Of a DNA stretch of 13,572 bases, positions 1-7,455 are shown in pieces. The first letter of the stretch is position 1. Every line of letters starts with the position of its first letter. The notes under the pieces were generated by a model. It made no database searches. It worked only from the letters and a program-made list of their open reading frames with translations, and had not been told where the DNA came from. The stretch spans positions 1-13,572 of the forward strand of contig CAYJDR010000050.1 of the NCBI GenBank assembly GCA_964368965.1, given 5' to 3'. This stretch comes from CAYJDR01 sp964368965. GTDB lineage: Bacteria; Chrysiogenota; Deferribacteres; Deferribacterales; Mucispirillaceae. The translations under genes and the position numbers were made by a program.

Positions 1-2
1 AA

Positions 3-137
3 AATGGTATAACTTTTTTGTATGACCATTATGATATTGGTGCATATTATATGGGCATGCCAGAAATTTTGATTACTTTCAACGAGTTAAAGCCGTACAT
101 GAAAGAAAATACACCAATAAATTATTTGTTTAAGTAA
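3..137 (+). CDS. C-terminal end of a DUF3298-like protein (partial)
   Basis: This reading frame is open from the left edge and stops at TAA 135-137, giving about 44 residues with no start inside the window. The visible tail contains a pattern of the type Y-D-I-G-A-Y-x-M-G-x-P-E-I-x-I-x-F-x-E-L-K. It resembles the last two strands of DUF3298/RsiV-type domains, where a 'pYeiapYaaG..ev.ipy.eL' pattern is usual. Proteins with this domain are typically exported or membrane-anchored and of uncertain function. The gene is convergent with enolase and is followed five bases later by a hairpin terminator. The assignment rests on a short tail only, so the family is tentative although the reading frame itself is convincing. 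Confidence 0.5.
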   Translation, partial: NGITFLYDHYDIGAYYMGMPEILITFNELKPYMKENTPINYLFK

Positions 138-142
138 GGATA

Positions 143-172
143 AAAGCCCCAATTTCTTGGGGCTTTGTTATT
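143..172. terminator. Bidirectional intrinsic terminator between the DUF3298-like gene and enolase
   Basis: A perfect 8-bp stem, AAAGCCCC at 143-150 and GGGGCTTT at 159-166, encloses an 8-nt loop. It is followed by T-rich sequence on both strands. It lies between two converging stop codons (137 and 190), so it probably ends both transcripts. Confidence 0.8.
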
Positions 173-189
173 ATCTAAAGTAACAATGA

Positions 190-1476
190 TTACTTGATGT
201 TGTAGAACGCTGCACGACCTAAGAAGTCAGAGCTATCAAATAGTTCTTCTTCGATGCGTAACAATTGGTTGTATTTTGCAACCCTGTCAGTTCTGTTAGG
301 TGCGCCAGTTTTGATTTGACCAGCGTTAGTAGCAACAGCTAAATCTGCGATGAAAGTATCTTCTGTTTCGCCAGAGCGGTGAGAGATAACAGCAGTATAG
401 CCAGCACGCTTAGCAGTTTCAATAGCATCTAGTGTTTCTGTGATTGTGCCGATTTGGTTCACTTTGATTAAGATAGAGTTAGCTGTGTCGCTATCAATAC
501 CACGTTGTAATCTGCGTGAGTTAGTAACGAATAAGTCATCACCAACTAGTTGGCAACGGTCGCCGATAGCCTCAGTAAGCTTTTTCCAGCCTTCCCAATC
601 TTCTTCGTCAAGGCCATCTTCGATAGAGATGATAGGGTACTTGTTCACTAAATATGTGTAGTATTCAATCATTTCTTCAGATGTCTTCTTTGGTTGCTCT
701 TCAGCCTCTAGGTAGTAGTGGCCATCTTTGTAGAACTCTGACGATGCTGGGTCAAGTGCGATAGAGATATCAACACCTGGTTTGTAGCCAGCTTTTTCGA
801 TAGCTTCCATGATAACCTCTAACGCTTCTTCGTTAGACTGTAGGTTTGGAGCAAAGCCACCTTCATCACCAACAGCAGTGTTTAAGCCTTTATCATGTAG
901 AACTTTTGCAAGTGCGTGGAAAGTTTCAGCACCCATACGTAGCGCCTCTTTGAAAGAGCCAGCACCAACAGGCATAACCATAAACTCTTGCAAATCAACG
1001 TTATTATCAGCGTGTTTACCGCCGTTTAAAATATTCATCATAGGAACAGGTAGCACGTGTGCAAAAGTGCCGCCTAGGTATCTATATAAAGGCAAGTCAA
1101 GTGCAGCAGCCGCAGCTCTTGCGCAAGCCATAGATACGCCAAGGATAGCGTTTGCGCCTAATTTTGCTTTGTTGTCTGTGCCATCAAGTCTAATCATGAC
1201 TTCGTCGATAAGCTTTTGCTCAAGAACGTCGATACCTTCAAGCTCTGGTGCGATAACTTCGTTTACGTTTCTAACTGCAATTTCAACACCTTTACCTAAG
1301 TATCTGCTTTTGTCGCCATCACGTAGTTCAACAGCTTCAAATTGGCCTGTAGATGCACCTGATGGAACAGCTGCACGTCCGATAGCACCTCCGCTTGTTA
1401 CAACTTCTACTTCAATTGTTGGGTTGCCTCTAGAGTCTAAAATCTCTCTGGCAAACACGTCTAAAATATCTGTCAT
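190..1476 (-). CDS. eno: Enolase (phosphopyruvate hydratase)
   Basis: Enolase interconverts 2-phosphoglycerate and phosphoenolpyruvate in glycolysis and gluconeogenesis; it is cytoplasmic and Mg2+-dependent. The protein is full length (about 428 aa). Family signatures are present: SGASTG near the N-terminus, the NGGKHADN loop, the catalytic Glu in GDEGGFAP, metal ligands in ALDPASSEF, IEDGLDEEDW and VGDDLFVT, the catalytic Lys in ILIKVNQIGT, and the C-terminal SHRSGETEDTFIADL and KTGAPNRTDR segments. Two ATGs occur at the 5' end (1482 and 1476). The Shine-Dalgarno-like AAGGGGG at 1490-1484 is 7 nt from the second ATG but only 1 nt from the first, so I take 1476. The gene stands alone, divergent from the radical SAM gene. 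Confidence 0.97.
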   Translation of the reverse strand: MTDILDVFAREILDSRGNPTIEVEVVTSGGAIGRAAVPSGASTGQFEAVELRDGDKSRYLGKGVEIAVRNVNEVIAPELEGIDVLEQKLIDEVMIRLDGTDNKAKLGANAILGVSMACARAAAAALDLPLYRYLGGTFAHVLPVPMMNILNGGKHADNNVDLQEFMVMPVGAGSFKEALRMGAETFHALAKVLHDKGLNTAVGDEGGFAPNLQSNEEALEVIMEAIEKAGYKPGVDISIALDPASSEFYKDGHYYLEAEEQPKKTSEEMIEYYTYLVNKYPIISIEDGLDEEDWEGWKKLTEAIGDRCQLVGDDLFVTNSRRLQRGIDSDTANSILIKVNQIGTITETLDAIETAKRAGYTAVISHRSGETEDTFIADLAVATNAGQIKTGAPNRTDRVAKYNQLLRIEEELFDSSDFLGRAAFYNIK

Positions 1477-1515
1477 TTTCATGCCCCCTTAATAAGTTAT
1501 ATTAATGTGTATCTT

Positions 1516-1545
1516 ATTCTATATTATTTTACATACAAATTACAA
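1516..1545 (-). promoter_or_regulatory. Candidate enolase promoter
   Basis: On the minus strand TTGTAA (1545-1540) and TAGAAT (1521-1516) are separated by 18 bp and lie about 40 bp upstream of the enolase start. This is a reasonable sigma70-type pair, but the surroundings are very AT-rich, so chance matches are likely. Confidence 0.35.
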
Positions 1546-1552
1546 TATGATT

Positions 1553-1581
1553 TTGCATAAAATGAAAAAAACTGCTATAAA
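1553..1581 (+). promoter_or_regulatory. Candidate promoter of the radical SAM/mnmD unit
   Basis: TTGCAT (1553-1558) and TATAAA (1576-1581) are separated by exactly 17 bp. The expected transcript start is near 1588, about 30 nt before the TTG start codon and its GTGGAGA ribosome site (1604-1610). Confidence 0.5.
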
Positions 1582-1617
1582 AGCTATAAGAGCATAATAA
1601 ATAGTGGAGAAACCAAG

Positions 1618-2925
1618 TTGTATAAAATCCCAAACCTAGTTTACGCAAACGATAAAGGCGAAATATTCGACCACCCAGAACTAAAAATGTCCGTACGCAG
1701 TGCAAACTTCGACTTCGTACCATACGAGCTAGAACTCATAGAATTACCAGCATGTGCAAGGCTTTACTTCATGCCAGATACTAACCCTATCGCATATAAT
1801 CCTGAAACTGCAAACATGCAAGAGTTCACAGGGGGACGTGCCGTGAGCGTTTTCTTGCCACCAGGATATCTTCGCTTATTTTTGCCGTCGTATAAAAAAA
1901 CGAAAGACTACACAATGCCACTTTACGCATACACAGCAGTCGGCTTCCTCGATGGAAAATTTGTCGTGCCAGCAATAAAAGTCGACGACGACTCAAAATG
2001 GAACCCGTCTAACTATGATTTTTCGCCAAAGTTTGACGCACATGCAAAAGAGTTCCTTGAAAGCGTGCCAGAAAATAGACTTTATGACCAACTATTTAAG
2101 TGTGCTACAATTTACCATTGTACAGCTGCAAAAAATATATTTTATCCTCGTTGGGAATGCCCGATACCGACATCGCCAACTTGCAACAGCTCATGTGTTG
2201 GTTGCATATCGAAGCAAGAGTCTGAGTGTTGTCCATCGCCTCAAGATAGGCTTGAGTTTATGCCGACACCTGAAGAAATTGCACAAGTTGCACTAAACCA
2301 CGCAGAAAGGGCGAATGATGCAATAATCAGCTTCGGACAAGGTTGCGAGGGCGACCCTATACTTGCAGCAGACAATATAGCTGAGGCGACACGCATTATA
2401 AAACGTGCTAAACCTAACTTGACAGTCAATTTTAACTCGAACTGCTCTGTGCCTGAAAATGTGAAAAAACTTGTGGATGCTGGCGTAGATAGTTTTAGAA
2501 TTAGCTTAAACTCAACTGTTGAAAGCACATATAACGCATACTATCGCCCACGTAATTACACGTTTGATGATGTTAAACGTAGCGCTGAAATCATCAAAGA
2601 GGCTGGCAGATTTTTACAGCTGAACTTATTGACATTCCCTGGTGTTACAGATAGACAGTCGGAAACTGATAGCTTGTTAGAATTTATCGTTAAATACGAT
2701 GTTGATTTAATTCAAACACGTAACATGAATATTGATGCTGAACTATTGATGTCACAATTTAAGTTTAAACCAGAAGAGATTTACGGCGTTAAAAATATGC
2801 TGAAACTCATTAAGAAAAAGAAAGCTGATATCCACTTTGGATATTTTAATAGAACTAAGGCGGAGTTTGATAGAAATACTGGCTTTCCTGATTTACGTCC
2901 ACCAAAAAAGAAAAAGTATAAATAA
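1618..2925 (+). CDS. Radical SAM protein, TTG start, function unknown
   Basis: This 435-aa protein carries a canonical radical SAM cluster motif C-x3-C-x2-C (C189, C193, C196, in the context TCNSSCVGC). Downstream is a GQGCEGDP segment (about 240-247), at the place of the SAM-binding GGE-type motif. A TIM-barrel-like stretch follows (VNFNSNC, VDSFRISLNS). The N-terminal 150 residues form a separate unrecognised domain, and the C-terminus is very basic (PPKKKKYK). No second Cys-rich SPASM/twitch cluster is visible at the C-terminus. The start is TTG at 1618: GTGGAGA lies 7 nt upstream and no in-frame ATG gives a complete N-domain. The substrate is unknown. The mnmD gene follows after 3 nt, so the two are probably co-transcribed; a role in RNA or protein modification is a guess. 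Confidence 0.88.
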   Translation: MYKIPNLVYANDKGEIFDHPELKMSVRSANFDFVPYELELIELPACARLYFMPDTNPIAYNPETANMQEFTGGRAVSVFLPPGYLRLFLPSYKKTKDYTMPLYAYTAVGFLDGKFVVPAIKVDDDSKWNPSNYDFSPKFDAHAKEFLESVPENRLYDQLFKCATIYHCTAAKNIFYPRWECPIPTSPTCNSSCVGCISKQESECCPSPQDRLEFMPTPEEIAQVALNHAERANDAIISFGQGCEGDPILAADNIAEATRIIKRAKPNLTVNFNSNCSVPENVKKLVDAGVDSFRISLNSTVESTYNAYYRPRNYTFDDVKRSAEIIKEAGRFLQLNLLTFPGVTDRQSETDSLLEFIVKYDVDLIQTRNMNIDAELLMSQFKFKPEEIYGVKNMLKLIKKKKADIHFGYFNRTKAEFDRNTGFPDLRPPKKKKYK

Positions 2926-2928
2926 CAC

Positions 2929-3621
2929 ATGTATTTACCTCAACCAATTTTTGGCGATAAAAAGATAATTAATACGGCAGATTGCTCGTTTACGTTTTAT
3001 AGCATGGAGTATAGCGAGTCGTACAAGACGAAATCATCTGGCGCATACACAGAGAGCTATCATAAGTTTGTGCGTGCTAGTGGCATTATCGAAAAGCTAA
3101 AAAAACAAGATGTGCGGTTGCTAGATATCTGCCTTGGGATAGGTATGAATTTAGCAACAACATTATCTGAAATATCTAAAAATGATATTGCAAATCATCT
3201 CCATGTGGTTAGTGTTGAGCGTGACCCTCACTTATTACAAGTTATTGACAAACATGAAATATTGTTGCCATATAACGGCTATAAACATTTGCGTAAAGCA
3301 CTAAACGGTGAAAAGGTTGAAAACTTCTCAATGGAGCTATACATAAGCGATGCTAGGCGATTAGTTGATTGTTTGTCTGGTAAGTTTGATGTAATCTATT
3401 TTGACCCATTCTCAAAGCAACACAATGCTGAGATGTGGACAAGCGAAGTATTTGATAAAATGTATGAGTTACTTGCAGATGATGGCGTGCTTGTAACTTA
3501 CGCATCTAGCAGGGAAGTGCGCGATACAATGGTTGCAAGTGGGTTTGACCTAGAGCGTGTGAAGTCGCTAAAACGCAAACGCCCGCAACCAAGCTTGAAG
3601 GCTACTCGCTCAATAGGTTAA
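2929..3621 (+). CDS. mnmD: MnmD-type tRNA (5-methylaminomethyl-2-thiouridine)-forming methyltransferase
   Basis: This 230-aa protein matches the stand-alone methyltransferase (DUF752/MnmC2) half of MnmC, without the FAD oxidase domain. In characterised members this enzyme uses SAM to methylate the aminomethyl group on wobble U34 of certain tRNAs. Visible signs are an N-terminal SFTFYSMEYSESYK segment like the family's 'DgS.Tlys..ygesYH', the SAM-binding LLDICLGIGMNLATT (about 64-78), the acidic VVSVERD, and the diagnostic YFDPFSKQHNAEMW (W about 166), equivalent to DgFaPaknPemW. The family pattern begins near residue 17, supporting the ATG at 2929. The ribosome site is weak, and the upstream stop is only 3 nt away, so translational coupling is likely. 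The 3' end overlaps the convergent ankyrin gene by 20 nt. Confidence 0.85.
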   Translation: MYLPQPIFGDKKIINTADCSFTFYSMEYSESYKTKSSGAYTESYHKFVRASGIIEKLKKQDVRLLDICLGIGMNLATTLSEISKNDIANHLHVVSVERDPHLLQVIDKHEILLPYNGYKHLRKALNGEKVENFSMELYISDARRLVDCLSGKFDVIYFDPFSKQHNAEMWTSEVFDKMYELLADDGVLVTYASSREVRDTMVASGFDLERVKSLKRKRPQPSLKATRSIG

Positions 3622-4639
3622 CAATTTCAGAATAACCACCATCTAATGCAAGCATTAACGCTGTCCAGCCGTCTTTACTTTCGATATCTTTGCTTGCACC
3701 GTTCTCTAGTAGTAACTTAACTATGTCGACATTGCCAGCGCTTGCTGCAAACATTAACGGCGTCCAAACGTTATCATCAGGTAAGTTTACATCTGCGCCT
3801 TTATCTATTAATAACTTAGCTGCGTTGTATGCATTGTCATGTATTGCATAGCTCAGTGCTGTCCAGCCGTCTCTATCGCGTAAGTTGATATCGGCATTAT
3901 TATCTAGCAGTGTTATTATTGAATTTTCTGCGTTGTCAAGTGCTGCATACATCAATGGTGTTGTGCCGTCGTGGTCCATAACGTTAACGCTTGCTTCATG
4001 TTTTAATAATATTTTAATGGCTTCTGGATTGTTTGTAAGTGCTGCATATGCGAGTGCTGTTGCACCATCAGCATCACGTGCTTTGATATCTGAGCGGTGG
4101 CGCAGAAGCATATCCATTGCTTCAATATTTGCATTTCTTGTCGCATGCATTAGTGGTGTCATTCCGTCAGCATCTTTAAGGTGCACGTTAGCAACTTTTG
4201 AGTTAAGCAGCAGTTTAATAATGTCTATGTTGTCATACAAGCAAGCGAGCGAAAGCGCTGTGAAACCTTCACTATTGCGTTTGTTGGTATCGGCATTATT
4301 AACAAGCAGTTCTTTTATTATGTCAGGTTTGTTAGCTTCTGAAGCTAGCATTAGGGCTGTCCAGCCGTAGTTGTCAGTGTTGTTTATGTCAGCACCAGCC
4401 GCTATCAATGCCTTGAGTGCACGCCTGTGGCCAAGCCCAGCAGTGAACATAAGAGGTGTGAAACCGTTTTCATCAGCTACTTCAAGGTTTATATCGTTTT
4501 CCAAAAGCTTTTCAATAGTTCTCGTGTCGCCGTCAATACTTGCAAGTATGAGTGTTTCTTCGGCTGATTGAGCATAGGCCATAGCCGAGATGAAAAGAAC
4601 GAACAATATAGTAGTGAGCGATTTATATAAAGTTTTCAT
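3602..4639 (-). CDS. Exported ankyrin-repeat protein (ten repeats)
   Basis: From ATG 4639 the protein has 345 residues. Residues 1-23 form a Sec signal peptide: basic MKTLYK, a hydrophobic ILFVLFISAM core, and an AYA cleavage site. The rest is ten consecutive 33-residue ankyrin repeats with the usual G-x-T-P/A-L-x-x-A and LL-x-x-G/N-A-D-x-N signatures; the tenth is truncated after the second helix. Such domains bind other proteins, so a periplasmic or secreted binding role is likely, but the partner is unknown. A longer reading from 4663 adds eight residues before the signal peptide. I prefer 4639 because GAGG (4649-4646) lies 6 nt upstream. The gene is monocistronic and converges on mnmD with a 20-nt overlap and no terminator between them. 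Confidence 0.9.
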   Translation of the reverse strand: MKTLYKSLTTILFVLFISAMAYAQSAEETLILASIDGDTRTIEKLLENDINLEVADENGFTPLMFTAGLGHRRALKALIAAGADINNTDNYGWTALMLASEANKPDIIKELLVNNADTNKRNSEGFTALSLACLYDNIDIIKLLLNSKVANVHLKDADGMTPLMHATRNANIEAMDMLLRHRSDIKARDADGATALAYAALTNNPEAIKILLKHEASVNVMDHDGTTPLMYAALDNAENSIITLLDNNADINLRDRDGWTALSYAIHDNAYNAAKLLIDKGADVNLPDDNVWTPLMFAASAGNVDIVKLLLENGASKDIESKDGWTALMLALDGGYSEIVNLLSE

Positions 4640-4669
4640 GGCAGTCCTCGTGTGTATATGCAATATAAT

Positions 4670-4698
4670 ATATTATATGATAAACTTTTTTAGTGCAA
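4670..4698 (-). promoter_or_regulatory. Candidate promoter of the ankyrin gene
   Basis: On the minus strand TTGCAC (4698-4693) is followed after 17 bp by TAATAT (4675-4670), or after 15 bp by a perfect TATAAT (4677-4672). Either pair would start transcription about 25 nt upstream of the chosen ATG. Confidence 0.4.
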
Positions 4699-4788
4699 GT
4701 GTAAGATGCGTATTTGTTGAAAATAGAGCGTTTTAAAAGCATTATGATAAAAAAATATAAATGATTGTAATTTTTTTGAAATTTTCTC

Positions 4789-4817
4789 TTGACATATTCT
4801 TAAAATACATGTAAAAA
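4789..4817 (+). promoter_or_regulatory. Promoter of tRNA-Leu(UAA)
   Basis: A perfect -35 TTGACA (4789-4794) and a -10 TAAAAA (4812-4817) are 17 bp apart, about 40 bp upstream of the mature tRNA 5' end. It probably also serves the protein gene immediately downstream of the tRNA. Confidence 0.65.
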
Positions 4818-4856
4818 ATACTTCCACTTGAGAATAACTTCTTGAGTATGGATGCC

Positions 4857-4940
4857 GCCCGAGTGGTGGAATTGGTAGACACAAGGGACTTAAAATCCCT
4901 CGGTCGCAAGGCTGTGCCGGTTCGAGTCCGGCCTTGGGCA
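4857..4940 (+). tRNA. tRNA-Leu, anticodon UAA, CCA not encoded
   Basis: The cloverleaf can be folded by eye. The acceptor stem is GCCCGAG (4857-4863) with CTTGGGC (4933-4939). The D-arm is GTG...CAC with the GG of AATTGGTAG. The anticodon stem AGGGA/TCCCT (4884-4888, 4896-4900) surrounds loop CTTAAAA, with anticodon TAA at 4891-4893. A long class II variable arm (about 4901-4915) fits leucine. The T-arm is GCCGG-TTCGAGT-CCGGC (4916-4932). The discriminator is A4940. The next three bases are TCA, so the CCA end must be added after transcription. Confidence 0.96.
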
Positions 4941-4942
4941 TC

Positions 4943-6427
4943 ATGATGAAAGGCTATAGTATTGATAACTATGGCCTTTCTTCGTTTTCAATCCCCGTCA
5001 GAAGTGAACTGCTAGAACTTACTGGATATTCCTATGAAGCAGCCATCATTTTAAACCAAATTCTATATTTTTATGAGAAAAATCACCGAAAATCTAAGCT
5101 AAATATATACCATATTAAGCGCATAACTAAGTACCCAAAAACACCTCAAACACTAAGAAAAGTTCTTTTATTGCTTGAAAATATGGGCTTTATCATAAAG
5201 TCTGGAAAGACGTATGACCTTGCTAATTATCAAATAAATGAAAACTTCCTTAGGCCCGAAAAAGAAGAGCTCATCTCGTTAATCGAGTCTAAAGACCTAG
5301 AGTATCTCGACTATCACTCTGCTGCAATTGTGAACTTCTTTAGGCATAGCTTGATTGAGTTTGGTTTGAAAGCTATCTACATATCAGCCAAGGAGCTAAA
5401 AAGGCGGCTAAGGCTTGATATAAGCGTATCGACCATACGTACAAAGCTAGAGGAGCTTGAATCTGCTAACCTTATCAAACGTGTATTGATTGGTAGAAAA
5501 TATAACTACGAACTCGTTGAAAATGAGCTAACCAGCAAGGGGCTTGCACTCCTCCAGTCGTTATCAGACGAGTTGTCATCGTTGCTAAAAAAGCACTGTG
5601 AAAAGTTTGGATATTACGTTGCTCATAAAAATAATATCGCATTTAGGCGTATGCTCGACAACGGCTACGCTTATGATGATATCAAACATATTATTGCATA
5701 TTTATGTGTTGCAGATATCGACACCAGAAGAAGATACTACACAGCGAACCATATTGGTAAATATTTTGAAAAACTTTTAGCAAAGGCTAGGGCAGCCGTT
5801 AGCAAGCATAAAGTAGTTAGAATTATATCAAAACTGATGCACGGACAGATTATCAAAAAATTTCACGATAAAGAGCAATCTTTAAGCCATGAAAAGATAT
5901 GGATGGAGGCAACAGGGTGGCTTGAAACGCAAAATGCATTTGTCTATAAATGTTATTATGAAAACAAGGCCATGACAACGATTGCTGATGATGGGAGCGA
6001 CTTTAACGACTTCTATTATGAGTTGCTTGTCGCAATCGTTTCTGCGGCAATAAAGCATAATGTAAGCCCGCTATCTTTTGAGCGTGAGTACATTAAGAAA
6101 ACGATCCAAGCACATGCTATGCACAAGTTTAGAAGCCAATCGACAGATGTCATGATTGATGAAATAATGGATAGCATAGAGGTAGCACAAAAACATTTTG
6201 AGCCATTGAAGTATAATGAGTTAAATGTGCCTGATTATTTAGCCCACATTCCATATGAGGAGCTAGAAGTGATTATGAAATACTATCTCAAGAGCGAAGG
6301 CAAAATGACAGTTGCTGAGCTTGCGATTGAGTATGGCTTTTCAGTAGGCAAGATATCACGGGTCATAAATAATACTTTTGACGAAGTCAAACGGTTACAT
6401 TATGAGCATCATCCGCCTGCTAGCTGA
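4943..6427 (+). CDS. Winged-helix protein resembling phage/plasmid replication proteins
   Basis: From ATG 4943 this is a 494-aa soluble protein with no signal peptide. Residues about 30-92 look like the winged helix of phage/plasmid replication proteins (AAIILNQILYFYEKN, then a recognition-helix-like QTLRKVLLLLENMGFI). A second winged-helix-like stretch lies at about 148-190 (STIRTKLEELESANLI). Residues about 233-280 (RRMLDNGYAYDDIKHIIAY ... RRYYTANHIGKYFEKLL) resemble the C-terminal domain of phage replication proteins (Phg_2220_C/DnaD-like). The last 58 residues form a sigma-region-4-like HTH (MTVAELAIEYGFSVGKISRVI). The frame also opens at TTG 4934, but that lies inside the tRNA acceptor stem and is unlikely. 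The gene begins 2 nt after the mature tRNA-Leu end and has no Shine-Dalgarno sequence. Function is not recognised with certainty; replication or regulation by DNA binding is inferred. Confidence 0.75.
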   Translation: MMKGYSIDNYGLSSFSIPVRSELLELTGYSYEAAIILNQILYFYEKNHRKSKLNIYHIKRITKYPKTPQTLRKVLLLLENMGFIIKSGKTYDLANYQINENFLRPEKEELISLIESKDLEYLDYHSAAIVNFFRHSLIEFGLKAIYISAKELKRRLRLDISVSTIRTKLEELESANLIKRVLIGRKYNYELVENELTSKGLALLQSLSDELSSLLKKHCEKFGYYVAHKNNIAFRRMLDNGYAYDDIKHIIAYLCVADIDTRRRYYTANHIGKYFEKLLAKARAAVSKHKVVRIISKLMHGQIIKKFHDKEQSLSHEKIWMEATGWLETQNAFVYKCYYENKAMTTIADDGSDFNDFYYELLVAIVSAAIKHNVSPLSFEREYIKKTIQAHAMHKFRSQSTDVMIDEIMDSIEVAQKHFEPLKYNELNVPDYLAHIPYEELEVIMKYYLKSEGKMTVAELAIEYGFSVGKISRVINNTFDEVKRLHYEHHPPAS

Positions 6428-6886
6428 TATCGCCCCTAAAATAAATCATAAAATCTAACAAATTCCAATGTGCCAATATCGGTGCGTCCAGTCATTAAAT
6501 TGTATAAAACTCAATAATATCAAGTGTTTGATTGCTTGTTGTCTTATAATACGTACAAAATGGCAGTAATTAAACGCTTTCAATAATGAATATTGCAAAT
6601 AATAGCGCAAATAAATGTGGAAAAAACATCAACATGATTTTATTTATGCATTATGCTCAAAATTTCAATTTTAATGCACAATATTTATAAACCTTATAAG
6701 AGTATAATAAGAATAATGTATGTTTTTGCATTAAAGTTTCCTGACCACAAAAAAAGAAAATGTTGCAGCATTTAATCTCATGTAGAAGTAGGAGCGTATC
6801 ATCGCAGTTAAGCGTTTATGTAAAAAGTTCTCGCAAACTAATTGACAATACTTAATTTTTTTATGGATGTTAAAATATGTGAATGG
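6428..6886. other. 459-bp AT-rich region without a gene
   Basis: No convincing ORF, RNA gene or intrinsic terminator is visible here. It contains scattered -10-like TATAAT words (6545-6550 and 6703-6708) without good -35 partners, a lone TTGACA (6843-6848), a perfect 9-bp inverted repeat TTTAATGCA (6670-6678) / TGCATTAAA (6727-6735), and two copies of GCAAATAA (6595-6602 and 6607-6614). These might be regulatory, or remnants of an element linked to the upstream replication-like gene. Confidence 0.4.
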
Positions 6887-7426
6887 CTATTTTCTGTTTT
6901 TAAACAGCAGAGTATCAATATTATTCGCAACAGTATTTTTCCCCACATCGCCAGCTTTAATAACCTCCCATGATGCAACAGCAAAATATCTAGTGAGTGC
7001 AACAAACCATTCATCTGAGAGTGTCACATCTAAGTCGCCTTCTTCTTTCATTTGAGTTGCCAGTGTGAGCAAATGGACGTTCTTTTCTTCGTGGTGTTCG
7101 TTGCCTTTTTCATAGTTTCGGTATAATGTATTGTACCTAAGAAAGTCGTTTCTATAAGACAATGGTATATATGACTTCAAAAACTTGATATATTTTTCCT
7201 TGCCTGATATTGGTTCATCTAATATCGGGATGATTAAGTTCATAAAATCTTCGTGTGATTTAGCATAAGCAGCAACAATTAGCTTATCTCGTGTTTCAAA
7301 GTAGCGATATAATAATGAGCGTGCAATATTTAGTTTTTTTGCAATATTTTCCATTGAAAGTAGTGGGTCATCGTATAGTAAAGTGATTGCTTGTTCTAAA
7401 ATTTCATTTTTCTTTTTTTCGCTCAT
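6887..7426 (-). CDS. TetR/AcrR-family transcriptional regulator
   Basis: This 179-aa protein has a TetR-type N-terminal DNA-binding domain at about residues 6-52: a first helix ILEQAITLLYDD, then MENIAKKLNIARSLLYRYFETRDKLI with the characteristic 'YRYF.tRDkLi'. The C-terminal two thirds are helical and divergent, as usual for the ligand-binding and dimerisation domain; the ligand cannot be deduced. The ATG at 7426 has AGG seven nt upstream. The gene is last in a co-directional series after rdhA, rdhB and the TPR gene. It also has its own promoter with an inverted repeat, suggesting autoregulation. Control of the dehalogenase genes is possible, but no second copy of its candidate operator was seen near rdhA. 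Confidence 0.88.
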   Translation of the reverse strand: MSEKKKNEILEQAITLLYDDPLLSMENIAKKLNIARSLLYRYFETRDKLIVAAYAKSHEDFMNLIIPILDEPISGKEKYIKFLKSYIPLSYRNDFLRYNTLYRNYEKGNEHHEEKNVHLLTLATQMKEEGDLDVTLSDEWFVALTRYFAVASWEVIKAGDVGKNTVANNIDTLLFKNRK

Positions 7427-7455
7427 AATTATACCTATACACCTTATTTTATAGC

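Noticed and set aside
809..1492. A 227-codon plus-strand ORF antisense to enolase
   Set aside because: It is a shadow of the highly conserved enolase coding strand; its composition is rich in Ser/Ala/Pro with no domain pattern.
4690..4944. An 84-codon minus-strand ORF across the tRNA-Leu gene
   Set aside because: Its start region is the antisense translation of the tRNA, a common artefact (the AGLEPAQP-type pattern), and it has no ribosome site.
6586..6690. A 34-codon ORF beginning MNIANNSANK
   Set aside because: No ribosome site, Asn-rich composition expected from AT-rich noncoding DNA, no recognisable feature.
1584..6710. Near-identical words TATAAGAGCATAATAA (about 1585) and TATAAGAGTATAATAA (about 6695)
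   Set aside because: They are short, very AT-rich and have no shared context; most likely chance similarity of promoter-like sequence.
6843..6876. TTGACA followed by TAAAAT as a plus-strand promoter
   Set aside because: The spacing is 22 bp and the only downstream plus-strand ORF is antisense to the TetR gene.
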